Assembly (NCBI GenBank): GCA_949825025.1
Contig: OX463784.1
Location: forward strand, 18,232,124 to 18,296,123
DNA: 64,000 nt
Direction: 5' to 3'
Source of the DNA: Siphlonurus alternatus
Taxonomy: Eukaryota > Arthropoda > Insecta > Ephemeroptera > Siphlonuridae
The position numbers and the translations under genes were made by a program. Position 1 is the first letter of the stretch; each line of letters starts with the position of its first letter. Below, piece by piece: positions 14,201 to 25,580 of the stretch. The notes under the pieces were generated by a model. It searched no databases, was not told the DNA's origin, and worked only from the letters and a program-made list of their open reading frames with translations.

Positions 14201-17200
14201 ACTTTATGTTCACTTTGACATCAGTCTATAATATTTTCTTCCATGCAATCAGGGAACACCTTAGCGCAGTGTAAGTAAATCACTGCATTTTCATGTGTTT
14301 GATGTGCTGTCTAAATTTGTTACCGTTTTTCACTGCAATGAATGTTTTTTACTTTTGCACCGTCTTTATTTGTCTCGATATATTTATATTTTTCTATTTT
14401 GTCAATGTATTTTATATATTACATACTGTAATTAAAATTGTTTATTATGATATTTTTTATTTTTAAGCACACATAATTTGTAAGCTTAATATGTTATTTT
14501 CTGTATGCTTTTGCTAATAATCTTTGTCGTTACAATTATCAGCACTTTTAAAAATTTATTGCACCCACATTAAATGTACATATTTTTCTAAGCTTTAAAC
14601 TGGTAAGAGTAACATCAAAGCTACCTTATCAAGCTCAATCATTATTATTATTCACTGGCAAATTGTGGGGTGTGGCTGTAGATCTGCAAAGCTCAAACCA
14701 TTGGGATTATTTAAATTTAAATCGATGGTGTCGACGTTCCGTCAAAAACGACTATCTCATTTTATCGCGTCCTCTCAAAAACGACTAACTCGTTTTATCG
14801 CGGGCCGAGATGGTCGGTTTTGCACTATGGGTTTCCAGGTATAAAAAAAAATGTATGCCTGGAAACCCATAGTGCAAAAGCGACGATCTCAACTCGCGAT
14901 AAAACGAGTTAGTCGTTTTTGAGAGGACGCGATAAAATGAGATAGTCGTTTTTGACAGAACACCATTGAAATAAAAAATAAATAAAATACTAATTATTTT
15001 GAAATTGTTATTACAAAAAACTTTATTGCAAAAATTTATAGATGGTGCAAAGTTATGCCACTCTGATGACTCTGATTTTTTCAGATTTAAAAGTTCGGGA
15101 ACTATTTTTAAAAAATAATTGGGAGTATAGAGAGAGTACACAGCCTCTTGATGCCTCTCTTAATAAAAAGATAAGAAAAAAACAAGAAAAAAAAAAAAGC
15201 TTGGGTTCAAACCCCACCTTGACAAAAAAAAATTAACACTTCTTCCCGGTTTCTGAAAAATGTGAAAAAAATCAGAGTGGCATAACTTTGCACCCTCTAT
15301 CCATTTTTGCAACAAAAAAAATGAGGTACTCCATTATTACACAATACAATTTTGCATACAGTTTTTCATACAAGAAAATTTCATCTCCACACAAACAGAT
15401 GGAGCTAAAGTTTTCTTGCATGCAAAATTGTATCGTGTAATACAGGCTTTATAGCTTGCATGGCTACTGCATTTCTACAGCCACATCTGAAAGTCCCTCA
15501 CAATTTAATAAATAATCAGTGGAGAATAAGAAGAATGATAAGTTTAAGAGGACCCTTAAAAAAGTAAAGATTGGCCCATTTTCTCGGTGTACTGTGCTGC
15601 ATGTCAGCACACGTTCCCATCACCTCTCTAACTATGTCTGCTGCAGTCTGCTGGATCGCGTGCAGTCGGAGGACCCTGCTTGGCGGGAGAGTGGGGCGGC
15701 CTTCATCAGCTCCGTGACTCGACTTCTGGAGCGACTGCTCGACTATCGTTCCGTCATCCAAGGAGATGAGAACCGGGACAAGAGGATGTCCTGCACATAC
15801 AACCTGCTGGTTAGTGGCCGCTTACAGACTTATTTAGTAATGTAGTTATTTAGCAAATTGTCAATTTTATAGAAAACAAATCATATGCGGCACAAATACA
15901 TTAAGTATATAGCAATAGTTAGTAGGTTTTATTGATTAATTTTTGTCATAGTTTGTCTGAAGAATCAAGCAACAGCACTCACTAGTTATCTCCGTTTATC
16001 CTGGACTAATTTCAAAAGTTTCTTTGGAATAATTTTAAGTGCAAAATGTACATTTTCAGCTGTTGATGCACAACTGTTAGTTATTTCATTGATTGATTGG
16101 TTGATATTTTGGGGCAATTGACACATTTTGGTCATGTATGCCCCTGTTATGTTAGTTATTTCATCAAAGAATGCTTCGATCTACACATTGTTTAATAATT
16201 TTTTTTAATATAATTAAACTGTACATTTTTTTTAATTAAAGGTTTTTATTTTATGACAAATTTCTCCTCTCTGCCACAGAACTTCTACAAGAACGAGATA
16301 GACCGCAAGGAGATGTACGTCCGTTACATCCACAAGCTGCACGACCTTCACTTGCCTGCGGACAACTTCACAGAGGCGGGCTTCACCATGAAGCTGTACG
16401 CAGACCAGCTGGGCTGGGGCATCAATACTCTGTCTGCCTCCCCCCACTTCCCGGCACAGCCAGAGTGGCAGCGCAGGGAGCAGGTGTACCGCCAGATCAT
16501 CCACTACTTCGATCGTGGCAAGGTCAGTGCAGAAGGGAGGATTGAGAGTAGAAGTTTACTTGGTTTTAGTGGCCTCATCAGCAGTTAGTGCTAAAAAATA
16601 ATTAAAAAAAAAATTAATTGCTACTGTATTTAATTTAGTCTGATATAATGATTCAATTTCGCATACAAAATTTCCTTACAAGAAAATTTCATTTCCATAT
16701 AAATAATTGGAGTTGAAGTTACTTGTAAGAAAAAATTGTTTTCAATAATTAGAAAATTTGTATCATGTAAGACTGGCTCAAGTGCATATTATATATTCTT
16801 TAACCCACTTATTACTTCTTATGATTATTTCTGTATCTTTATCAAACAGAAAATTAATGACCTACCTGTGTATAATATTCCACAGTGCTGGGAACAAGGC
16901 ATCCCCCTTCTGAAGGAGTTGTCGAGCCTCTACGAATTCCAGCTGTTTGACTACGCCAAGCTGAGCCAGACCCTGACCATGCAGGCAAAGTTCTTTGACA
17001 ATATCCTGACCCAGCTACGGCCAGAGCCAGAGTACTTCAGGGTGGGATTCTACGGACTCAGCTTCCCCCTCTTTGTTAGGGTAAGTTGAGAAGTTCTTAA
17101 CTTGTCCTGTTTATTTATTGAATTTTGAAAAAAAGTTCAAGTTTGAATCCACATCCCTTATTATCCTTTTTTTAAGAAGTGACACCTATAGAGGGGATTG

Positions 17201-20200
17201 CGCTGATGACACGCGAGGAGGGCCAGAATGCACGGACTAGCATATAAACAAAGTTTGCAATAATTTTTTACTTAACTTAATAAAATCAATCAAGTTTAAA
17301 TACTTTGATAATTCTTTAACAGTACACGATAGAACTCATAAAAAAAATATCACCGCCAAAAAATTGTTAAAAGTATTTTTTATAATTTTTTTTCATCATT
17401 TTGCCTATGCTCACTGTATAATCTGGCCTGCCAAAACTTTCTCTTTTCCCTCCCTCCTGCGCCCCCTTCGCAATGTGTTAGTATAGGGAAACCCCTTTCC
17501 CGCCTGTAAACATAAACAGAAATCAGCTCTATTGACGCCTCTTTCTGTATTGAGCCTCTTCATTGAGTACATTGACTATTAAAAATTGAGTATATTGAGA
17601 ACATATGATTTATTTATCATATTTTCCTCATGAATACATAAACTTGTTGACTGATGTTGACAACTCTCACTCTGTACAGAACAAGGTGTTTATCTACCGT
17701 GGCCTGGAGTACGAGAGGATTGGAGCGTTCACTCAACGCCTGCAGACGGAGTTCCCCTCCGGCCAGATCTTCAACAAGAACACTCCGCCAGAGGACAACA
17801 TCGTCAACTCAGATGGACAGTGTGAGTGGGAGGCTATAGATTATGAGGCAAACTTTATTTAAGACACCGTTTACTGCAGTAGCAGTGGAGAAAAAGCATA
17901 AAGGACACTGGTAAAATATTTCTGTTAAGTCTAGAATAACTCGACTTGTAGCTTTTATGGAATTTTTTTACCAGTAAACTTAAGGCCTTTTTCTGCTGTC
18001 GTGCTTAAAAAAATTAAAATATATTGAAATATTCCCACCTGAACTTTGAAATTTCACACTAATTTCTTATCATTTTCACAGTGGCCTCAAGTCACCCAAA
18101 TTTTCAAGTCTATCCAAAAATCATTAATTTGACCAACAGAAGATTTAAATTAGCAAAGTACTTTTTTTTTCAGTAAAAAAAGTAATAATATTATAGAACA
18201 TCTGTAATTACAAAATTAATTTACATACACTTATAGTTAAAAGTTGAAAAGTAGCCTCAAGTCACCCAACCTTACGGTATAACCTTTCTCAGAACAACAA
18301 TCTGACTTTACCTTCTCACTATAGACATCCAGATCTGCAACGTGAAGCCCCTGCCGGAAGAACACGCTCTGTTCAACGGGGGGATGAACAACCCGCCCGA
18401 GAAGATTGCAGAGTTCTACCAAGTCAACATGGTGCGCAGGTTCCAGAGTGATCGACCGGTGCACAAAGGACCCGTGCACAAGGATAATGAGTTCAAGGTA
18501 GGTGGTGAAGTCCGCTTGGTGTTTTCATACTAAGGATTGAAATCAGTTGGGGTCATATAATATTTATGTCAGAAAAATGCTTTAAAACCTCGTAATAGTG
18601 TGAAGAAATTAAAGTAAGAGGCTCACAACAGTTCTAATTCTAGCTTCTGTCCATATAAGGCTCTTACATGTTAGATGCTACTTTTTTTGCCTCATATTTT
18701 GAAAAGTGAAGATGACAGAGCAACCTCAAAATTTTCAGTACATTAAATTTATTGATAACAAGTTTAATTTCCAGCCTCTATATAAATCTTATTAAAAACA
18801 AGGCCAGAGGTCACTTTTTGACATCTTGAGTGACTAAAAAAAATCACTATTTAAGAAAAGTTTACTTAAGATTTGAAAATGATCTACTAAGCCTCCTAAA
18901 TGACTACTGCCTACTCTGATTCACCCCTCTCTCCCACAGAGCCTGTGGATAGAACGCACCATTCTGGAGACTGGCAGTCTACTGCCCGGCATCTTGCGCT
19001 GGTTTGAGGTGATTCGACGTCGAGTAGAGGAGATCCCACCTGTCAAGTTTGCCTGTGAGACGATGGAGAGCGTCAACGCAGAGCTGCGACAACTCATCTC
19101 CCAACACTCAGCAGACCCCAAGCGAAACATCAACCCTCTCAGTATGAGGCTGCAGGTCAGTCTAGCAGTGTAGGAACTGGAGTTAATAAATAAAAGACTG
19201 TATAAAAATAATCATGTACTGTATCTTCTGGGAAAATTCCAAACTGATGTGTACCAAAAATCATAAAAAAAAAACTTGTATAAATTTAACATCTTATAAG
19301 AAAAGGTGAACCGTTGTGATTGTATGTAATGATAAAGGACAGAGATAGGGAAAAACTCTCTGCACTACGGACATTTCATCTTGCTAAGGCTTGTTAGTTT
19401 TTTTTTTCCTATCTCTTTCCTTTTATCAATACGTATATTGTATAAATTTAGCTTTCTGCGAAGCCAAATTTTGATGATATTTAATTATTTAGCAATTTCA
19501 GCTTTAGAAATACAAACTAGCTGATTCTATCATTTTCTTCTTACAATTGTTGGGAGTCAAGCAAAATATATTTAATACTTAATTTAAAACTTGGTAGTTT
19601 ATGGAATCCCCTTTTAGATTGTTAAGTTTAAAGAAATACACCTTTGGAGGATATTTTTTTATTTTCTTATAATTTCTCACTCTTTCCCTTCTGTTTTCAG
19701 GGCGTAATTGATGCCAATGTGATGGGAGGTATTGCCAAGTACCAGGAGGCGTTCTTCACACCAGAGTTTGTGTTGGCACAGCCAGAGTTCACCGACACCG
19801 TGCACCGACTGCGGGCTCTCATCTTTGACCAGGTGAAATGACCTTGAGATAACCTCTACTGTAACGTTAGTCCTTGAAGGCAAAGTGATAGTCAACACTT
19901 CAACTAGCCATTGAATCATTGGTTTAAGTTTTTTAGTCAATGGGCACTTGAATGGAATGCTTGAAAGGACTTTAAGAGAGACTAAATGCTGAGTGAAGAT
20001 ACTATTTTTATCACCACTTAAAATTGAATGCAAAAAATTCAAGGCTAAAAAATAATTTCAGGATAAAGTTGCTATTGGCATGTATAATCTCTTGGTTGGT
20101 TGTTCTGTATTCTAAGAAATTTTGCATGCTTTTATTTAGAGATCTATCTATCATATCAAAATCTTTGAAGCATACTTCAAGAACAATAATAACTTATGTT

Positions 20201-23200
20201 TTACAAGTATCTTCAAGTGTGCTTGCATTAACTTATCATATTCACGGACATAAAAGTAAAAGCCTTGGCTTATCTAATTTGTGTTCCACTTGAAATTTAC
20301 ATGATAATGTGAATGAAGCTGATGTATATAATCAGAGTTGTGTTGTTTTACACATGCAATTTATATAATATCAACAAGTTTATAAGAAGTGTAACTAACA
20401 AATTTTGATGGAGAAGGTTTTTTTCAATTTTTTAAAAACTAATTATTATTTTGTTAATTCACAAATCAATCCAGAATTGGTAGAATTTACTTAAATTACC
20501 GATCTCATTTTGTATATGTGAAGTAGACGCCACCATGATATATTATTTTGTATTATTGTATGGTATAAAAATCATGATATTTTCCAACAACATAATTATG
20601 TTAGTTTAAAAAAAAAAATGACAAAAAAATGCTATGTTGCTTTAATTTTTTAAATTATAAAGGCAGTAATTTTTCAGGGTCAATCCCTCCTGACAATATC
20701 CAACCTAACCTGTATCTTGGTCCCCAGGTTCTGGTACTGGAGGCTGGGCTGGCTCTGCACGGACAACTAGCTCCACCTGGTGTGCAGCCGCTGCACCGCA
20801 GACTGATTGAGCGGCTGGGACAGATGAGGGCCGGGCTGGGACAGTTGGCACCTCACCTAGACAACGTGGCAAATACATCTTCAGACAGTAACACCCTCGG
20901 ACACCATCGCAAAGTGGGCAGCATTGTCAAGTGAGTAGCACTGCTGAGAGAGATCTCAGATCTACAAATTTGTGATGTGCTGGATGTCAAATTGTTGCTT
21001 GAATAGCAAAATTCTATGTATTTTTTTTTAACTCCATAGGGAAAAAATTACAACAATGTTGTTCATTGTTGCAAGCTTGCAAGTTATAATGGATGTGTGA
21101 CTTTCTAAAAAAAAAAAAAAAAGCTACACCCTCTTTAAAAAAAAAATCTAACACATTAATTAAAATTTATTATTTCTCGTTAAATATGTACTGTATTTAT
21201 TGTTTTAGTCATACCATAAAAAATATCATAAAATAAAGTACTTTTCAAAGTAAAACTACAGTACAAATGCAGATCATAAAGACTCTTGTCATGTCAAAAA
21301 AGTTTTAAATAAAATTTATAGTAAATAGCTCTGATTGTGTATTTACGAACAGACCTAATACCTTGTCAATATTATTTATTTCAGCATTGCAGGTTTACTA
21401 ACATTTCTTTATCCTCCACAGCACCCCACTGCCCCCTCTACCGACTGACAAGCCGTCATCCCCCCACGAAGGTGGCGCCGCCCTGGTGGCGGGGAGCAGC
21501 AACCGCTCATCCTCCAGTTCTGGCCACTACGGTCAGCTGCTGATGCAGGAGCACACCGAGGACATCTACAGCAAGCCTGCGGAGGCCGAGGGGGCGCCAC
21601 CGGTGCCAGCCAGAGACAGCCGTCCTCGCAGCGCTGGCTACAACAGCATCGCGGAGCTGGCGAGGAGTGCAGGGAGGGACAACAGCGGCTCTCTGCCATC
21701 AGTCAGGCAGGGGCACTCAAGGTGGGTTAAAAATTGTGACACCATAAATTTAGCAGGTAATAGCTGAACTACATGCTCCTATCAAGGCTCCTTTACATGA
21801 TTTAACATTGTAAAATCAAGAATATGCTCTGACAGCAGCTACAGCATAATATTACAGAATTGACAACACTATAAGCATTTGTCCCATACCTTCAGACAAG
21901 TATTAAAAAATATTTCAACTTTTATATCTTTCATAATTTTTTGTCATTTTTGTGATTCTCCTCATGCTATAAGTACTGTATTACCGTACCCTTGCTGCAA
22001 AGAGCCAATATTCCTGCACGTAATACCATTTATTGGTCCTTTATGTACTCAATACACTGCAGATATTTAAAGTCCTCAACATTTACAGGGAGGGCAGCAT
22101 AGACGCAGACCAACCCCCGGTGTTGCGGCAGGCCAAACCTCGCATCCAGAGTCCGACGTGCTCTCTGGCCAACCAGCGCAACTCGTGGCCCGATCAGCAC
22201 GACGCCCCGCCCCTTCCTCCACGTGGCTGCACCCCAGACAAGAGGAGCACCAGTCTGAGTGCAGACCAGACACCTCCAGCACCTCCCAAGAGACTCACCG
22301 GCAAGAAGGTGGGTGAATTAAATGCAATGCTGAGTTTGTATACATTCACTTTCATATCTGAACAAACCTACAGTATGTTTTTTAATGAAAAATCATCTAT
22401 GTGATAAACCTACAGTATGTTAAAAAATATAGAAAAAAAAAAGTGTCACGAAAATAATTATTGATTCTACTTTGATACTTGGGGAAATTTTGGTCATGTA
22501 CATCCCTCTATTCAGCCTGTCAGACTATGATAGTAATTTTATAGACGGAGAATGTGAGGAGGTTGGTTCAAAATTTTATAAGAGGAATCAGGGGAGTAGA
22601 AGATATTTTCAAATTAACAGTTGATTAATAATATAATTAAAAAAAATGCATTTAACTATTTCAGATAACTGCAAAAGCTTTTGAGAGAAATATGTTCATC
22701 ATCATATTATTATTATATATACAGTATATCTTTTTCTGTACTTCTTTTGTACAGTAATTATATGAAAATCAATTTGACACTACAAAATATTCTGTCCAAA
22801 AAATGGAATCTATTCCTTCTTGAGCTAATCCTTCTTTGATATAATTTATAACATGAGGTCAAAAGTCAACCTTTTCAATCTATTTTCTGTAAAGCCATTG
22901 TTAACGTTACAAGCTCAACCTGACAGCTGTTTTTGTTCCAGGGCTCGTCTGGGGTCTTTTCTCTCGAGGGTGGTGACGATTTGGCTGGGGAGACTTCGGA
23001 GCTTTGTCACGCCAGCTCTGCGGAGTGGGGGGCCGTGTGTGACGACTCCCCCGGCCCTCCCCCCTTGCTGTCCCCGCGAGCCCAGGCACCCCCCGCCCCT
23101 CCCCCCATACCTCCGAAGGCAGCCACCCCCTCTGTGTCCTCCCTGTCCTCACCAGACCCCTCTGCCGTAGAGAACTACTCAGTCCCCCCAAGATTGCACC

Positions 23201-23223
23201 CCCCCAGTCCCAGCCCATCGTGA
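2262..23223 (+). CDS. spg: DOCK3/4-type Rho/Rap GEF (sponge), 5' part outside window
   Basis: Dedicator-of-cytokinesis protein: an unconventional guanine nucleotide exchange factor that activates Rac/Rap-type GTPases at the plasma membrane, normally with an ELMO partner. I traced 31 coding exons whose phases all join: 2262-2346, 2521-2556, 3087-3238, 3654-3735, 3858-4073, 4229-4328, 4485-4617, 4885-4999, 5440-5602, 6373-6645, 7508-7698, 7967-8067, 8461-8704, 9158-9344, 10056-10204, 10674-10778, 11323-11604, 11994-12153, 13181-13329, 13828-13913, 15647-15809, 16280-16522, 16886-17080, 17680-17821, 18325-18497, 18940-19155, 19701-19832, 20728-20930, 21422-21721, 22089-22308, 22942-23223 (TGA stop). 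They give 1758 residues. The first exon begins with the last base of a split codon, so the SH3 domain and start lie upstream. DHR-2 phrases such as NEFKSLWIERT and [19 protein letters not shown] are of the DOCK3/4 rather than DOCK1/2/5 kind. Vertebrate DOCK3/4 are about 2000 residues, consistent with a missing N-terminus. Confidence 0.95.
2823..2970. repeat. 148-bp foldback element in spg intron
   Basis: The two halves are inverted copies: AAAGGGGCATTCACAAA at the left end answers to TTTGTGAATACTCCTT at the right, and the phrase GGGCTCGATAATTTAA recurs inverted further in. It is a short MITE-like hairpin; its target duplication is not clear. Confidence 0.75.
4675..4845 (+). mobile_element. 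3' part of the 5S-headed SINE family, 5'-truncated
   Basis: Starting near GTCCATCCTGACTGAGG, this matches the body and tail of the SINE seen complete at 43960-44345, including the phrases CCATTACCCCGCC and GGGGTGTATCCTTGT. It ends in an A-rich stretch, as expected of a retroposed tail. The head is missing. It lies in the spg intron between exons 4485-4617 and 4885-4999. Confidence 0.8.
5680..6014 (-). mobile_element. tRNA-derived SINE, full-length copy
   Basis: Read on the minus strand from about 6014, the element begins with a tRNA-like head having an A box TGGTGTAGTGG and a B box GGTTCAAATCC at correct spacing (about 5950-6008), most like tRNA-Glu or tRNA-Asp. A unique body of about 240 bases follows, and it ends in a pentamer repeat (AACCA)n at 5680-5702. 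A diverged copy occurs at 12205-12527. It sits in the spg intron after the exon ending at 5602. Confidence 0.88.
7008..7300. repeat. foldback element with arms of about 110 bp
   Basis: Left arm 7008-7120 and right arm 7183-7298 are near-perfect inverted copies (for example CAGCAAGGCCTTACCGATCG against CGATCGGTAAGGCCTTGCTG). The spacer is about 60 bases. The high identity of the arms suggests a recent insertion or arm homogenisation. It lies in a spg intron. Confidence 0.9.
11057..11082 (+). repeat. poly-T tract of 26 bases
   Basis: An uninterrupted T run inside a spg intron about 240 bases before the acceptor at 11322; probably simple slippage sequence. Confidence 0.9.
12205..12527 (-). mobile_element. 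tRNA-derived SINE, second copy
   Basis: This is colinear with the copy at 5680-6014 over its whole length: shared phrases include CTAATACCCAGTCTGCAC, GGAGTATAGACAGCC and AAGCTGCCTTCCTCCTACCA. The tRNA-like head (about 12460-12520) has lost some B-box bases and carries a small insertion. It starts only about 50 bases after the spg exon ending at 12153. Confidence 0.87.
12776..13103 (+). mobile_element. 328-bp MITE flanked by TTAA, copy 1
   Basis: The ends are imperfect inverted repeats (CGATTAATCTCAGT at the left; ACTGAGATTCATCC at the right), and both are bordered by TTAA (12772-12775 and 13104-13107). A second copy lies inverted at 45128-45464 in iav. TTAA borders are the hallmark of piggyBac-type transposition; the terminal bases are not the usual CCC, so this class call is inference. 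It ends about 75 bases upstream of a spg exon. Confidence 0.82.
14253..14270 (+). other. spg: candidate in-frame 18-base microexon of spg
   Basis: Within the 1.7-kb intron after the exon ending at 13913, an AG at 14251-14252 is followed by 18 bases and then by a consensus donor GTAAGT at 14271. The flanking exons meet in phase 2, and 18 bases keep that phase, changing an Ile codon to Met and adding EHLSAV before LLDRVQ. Vertebrate DOCK3/4 have several extra residues at about this position. The acceptor is preceded by a moderately pyrimidine-rich stretch. This is a prediction from splice signals only; it may be chance. Confidence 0.35.
14724..14968. mobile_element. foldback MITE, uninterrupted copy
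   Basis: Two arms of about 110 bp pair with each other, sharing the phrases GTCAAAAACGACTATCTCAT and ACTAACTCGTTTTATCGCG and meeting at a short centre with an A-rich loop. The same element occurs at 46732-47168 with another element inserted in it. The single TTA at about 14909-14911 here is the empty target site for that insertion. Confidence 0.9.
15016..15330. mobile_element. foldback element of the CAGATTTTT/GGGAACTATTTTT family, copy a
   Basis: The ends are inverted copies around GGTGCAAAGTTATGCCACTC, and subterminal modules CTGATTTTTTCAGATT and GGAACTATTTTTAAAAAAT are shared with copies at 51434, 54138, 54365 and 56040. The centre differs from the other copies. It lies in the spg intron that also holds the candidate microexon. 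Confidence 0.8.
15335..15447. repeat. short palindromic repeat, copy 1
   Basis: The arms read TACAATTTTGCATAC and GCATGCAAAATTGTATC with AAGAAAATTTCATCTCCA inside. A diverged relative occurs at 16644-16777 in the next intron. Confidence 0.65.
16644..16777. repeat. short palindromic repeat, copy 2
   Basis: It shares AAGAAAATTTCATTTCCA and the arm CATACAAAATTTCCTTAC with the palindrome at 15335-15447 and ends in the same TGTATCATGTAAGAC-like sequence. It is more decayed than copy 1. Confidence 0.55.
17875..18010. repeat. degenerate foldback in spg intron
   Basis: GCAGTAGCAGTGGAGAAAAAG and ACTGGTAAA at the left are mirrored by TTTACCAGT and CTTTTTCTGCTGTCGTG at the right. The middle is unrelated. 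It starts just after the spg exon ending at 17821. Confidence 0.6.
19305..19440. repeat. inverted repeat in spg intron
   Basis: GATAAAGGACAGAGATAGG at the left corresponds to CCTATCTCTTTCCTTTTATC at the right, with about 70 bases between. It is a small hairpin of unknown origin. Confidence 0.6.
21422..23223 (+). other. spg: spg exons encoding the proline-rich C-terminal tail
   Basis: The last three exons (21422-21721, 22089-22308, 22942-23223) encode a low-complexity Ser/Pro-rich tail of about 267 residues. It carries several SH3-ligand type motifs: APPVPAR, APPLPPR, PPAPPKR and [10 protein letters not shown]. In DOCK proteins such motifs bind Crk-family adaptors, and the same role is likely here. 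Composition changes sharply from the DHR-2 exons: the last exon is very C-rich, with runs of CCC. The stop is TGA at 23221-23223. Confidence 0.85.
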
Positions 23224-25249
23224 GCTCAATTGTGTCTAGAAGGAGAGGGAAATGCAAGGTTTTTGTTTTGAAAAAAAAAAATCTTGCAATTTCAACTCTA
23301 TCAGGTATTTATGTAAAAGAATATAACTAGTATAGAATTTCTGTAGCTGTAACACAGAATTTGATATCTTCTGGCTAATTATTAATTATAGAACTCTTTA
23401 AAAAGTTTATTACCTTTTTAAGATCATTAAAAATAAAATAATAGAAAAATATTCTCAATTTCAAAAATATTTAACATAGAATTTTGACAGTACAATTTTA
23501 GAACAGAGATCATATAGCACTTTTAATTGGTCAAATTAATTGATAGACATGAAACAATTAAAATCCTGAACTTCCGCTAAGATTTCTAAATTTTTGCTTG
23601 GCTACAGAAACTTCTCCCTATATGACAGTTTGCTCTCTTGTTAGCTGTGTTTATGTTCAGTCAAAAAATCAAACTAGATGGTCGGCGTGTTGTAGCTCAG
23701 ACTAAGCTTTGACTAGTCTCCTGGGCTCATTTTACTCATTGCAACAAATCATCAAATTTACATTCCATACTATTCTTAGTTTAGACATTAGTATAAATCC
23801 AGTTGCTATTAAATTAAAAGAACTTAACACATTTGGTCAGAGAGGGGGGGGGGGGGCAGTAAATTGGAAAACATTGCGATTGGCACATGATTTTATCCTT
23901 TGAGGTATGATCTTTTTTTAATTGAATTTTTGGTATTGTCTCAAATCTAAATTGTTACAATTTTATGGGCTTTTTTGATTGAATTCAATGTAAACTCATG
24001 TTTTTTTGGTGAAAAAATTCTGTAATTCTTTTCTTGATAATTTGTTGCATTGTTTAAAATTCCTTGTTAGTCCTTGTGTTGGTAAATCCAAAGAGATTGA
24101 TGAAAAGCACTTAACAAAATTGCTCGTATCTACAAAAAACTGCCTGAGTGTAATTATAGTAATGACATATCTAGCTTACAAATTAATTGGTAGATACAAA
24201 CATTTTGTAAAAGTCTCTCATCCTTATTTGTAAGTCTTGTGGTTCTACTTGGTAATTTACTGAATGTTTATATTGATGGTATTGATTTTAATTACGTCAA
24301 ATTAATTTGATTTTGTCACAAAAAGTACAATTCTGCTTTTACCAATCATATTTGCTTCATTTGACTCGGCATTAAAATGAGTTAGTTTATACATAAAATA
24401 TTTATAGCTTAATTGATCAGATATATGGTTATATTGTCTTGGTAGTGTCTCATTTGTCAAAGTCTTTGGAAAAATTAATTAATTAAATTGCTGATGCCAA
24501 TATGAAATATAATGGAAAATCAGCTTATTGGCATAGACAATTTAGAAACTTTTTAAATATTTAATTTCAAAAAATTAGTAGCTGCCAAGACGATATGTGA
24601 CCTGAATTCAGGCTTGTTTTGGAGCTGAAAAAGTTGCCTGACCTCAAGGTAAATAATTTGAAAAAATTAAGAGGTTAAATTGTTTGACTTTATAATTAAA
24701 AATTTTATTGCTAATATTTTTACTTCAGATATTATGCTTTACAGAGCATATATTAGACTTCTTATGCAATACATCTCTCTAATTTATTGTTCAATTATAA
24801 ATAAAATTTCACTTTCTTCTACTTTTATTGTAAAAGTAACAAATTAATTTGACTGTACTAAAATTGTATGCAGGATAAAAAGGGTCATGTAAAGTGTATT
24901 GTCGTCAAAATTTTATTTGATATAAATTAAGTGAAGCTCAATTTAATATATTGCTTACAAAAAAAAAATATATTAATATAATTGGAGAGTGTTATGCCAG
25001 TAATAATTTTATAATGATAAAATATTCAGTAAATTACAGCAAAATAATTTTCTTTTCAAATATTATAAAACAATATATTATTGTAATGTTATTTATAGGC
25101 ACAAAACAAAATATTTATATAACTATTATTATAAATATACTCATTCTATTCCTTAATTATTCTATATTAATCAGGAAAGTGTCTCTGGTTTTTAATGTTA
25201 TTTTAAAAAAAACTCTACCCCACCCCCTCAATTTAATTAACTTAACTTA

Positions 25250-25368
25250 TGGCCGTAAGTTGCAGCCAACCTATCTTAGAAAAATCCGACAATTATCCGA
25301 GAATTTTAATGTTAATTAGTAAATAATCCACGGATAATTCTCGGATAGGTGGCTGCAACTTACGGCCA
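25250..25368. mobile_element. 119-bp MITE with TTA duplication
   Basis: The ends are perfect inverted repeats, TGGCCGTAAGTTGCAGCCA at the left and its complement at the right, flanked by TTA at 25247-25249 and TTA at 25369-25371. The direct TTA repeat is not itself part of the palindrome, so it is a real target duplication of the kind made by PIF/Harbinger transposases. It lies in the spg 3' region. Confidence 0.82.
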
Positions 25369-25454
25369 TTACTTAGCTAATCGTTGTCTTCATTATTTAT
25401 GAATTTTGTTATTTGACAGTATTTTTCTGGCATCATTAATGATACATATTTCAA

Positions 25455-25580
25455 TTACAAATCATCTCTTGTCTGGAATAATGAGCTTTTTGCCTACCAT
25501 GATAAAGTGCAATAATGAGCTATCTGCACACCTGATGTAAGCACTCACCTGACAGCTCATTATTCCAAACAAGGGACGAA
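25455..25580. repeat. foldback with CTGGAATAATGAGCT ends
   Basis: Left CTTGTCTGGAATAATGAGCT is mirrored by AGCTCATTATTCCAAACAAG. The motifs CAATAATGAGCT and CACCTGATG tie it to the elements at 62050-62095 and 62405-62553. Confidence 0.65.

Larger units (their letters stand above)
7508..15809 (+). other. spg: spg exons encoding the helical (armadillo-like) middle region
   Basis: Eleven exons from 7508-7698 to 15647-15809 encode the all-helical scaffold between DHR-1 and DHR-2, about residues 452-1057 of the visible protein. Conserved DOCK phrases include [57 protein letters not shown] and [14 protein letters not shown]. Exon borders fall at all three phases and every junction restores the frame. 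The intron 13914-15646 carries several foldback repeats and a possible 18-base microexon at 14253-14270. In this family the region acts as a dimerisation and scaffold segment; no catalytic residues are expected here. Confidence 0.88.
16280..20930 (+). other. spg: spg exons encoding the DHR-2 catalytic GEF domain
   Basis: Seven exons (16280-16522, 16886-17080, 17680-17821, 18325-18497, 18940-19155, 19701-19832, 20728-20930) encode the DOCK-homology region 2, which catalyses GDP release from Rac/Rap-type GTPases. The order seen is lobe A (from [20 protein letters not shown]), lobe B ([20 protein letters not shown] onward) and lobe C ([36 protein letters not shown]). The Val in IDANVMGG sits in the segment that, in DOCK1 and DOCK9, forms the nucleotide-sensor insert; equating it with that valine is inference by alignment from memory. 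The domain appears intact, with no stop or frame break. Confidence 0.88.

Noticed and set aside
24951..25319. Plus-strand frame of 122 codons in the spg 3' region
   Set aside because: Its composition (Ile, Asn, Lys, Tyr) is what AT-rich non-coding DNA gives, and it runs into the TTA-flanked MITE at 25250.
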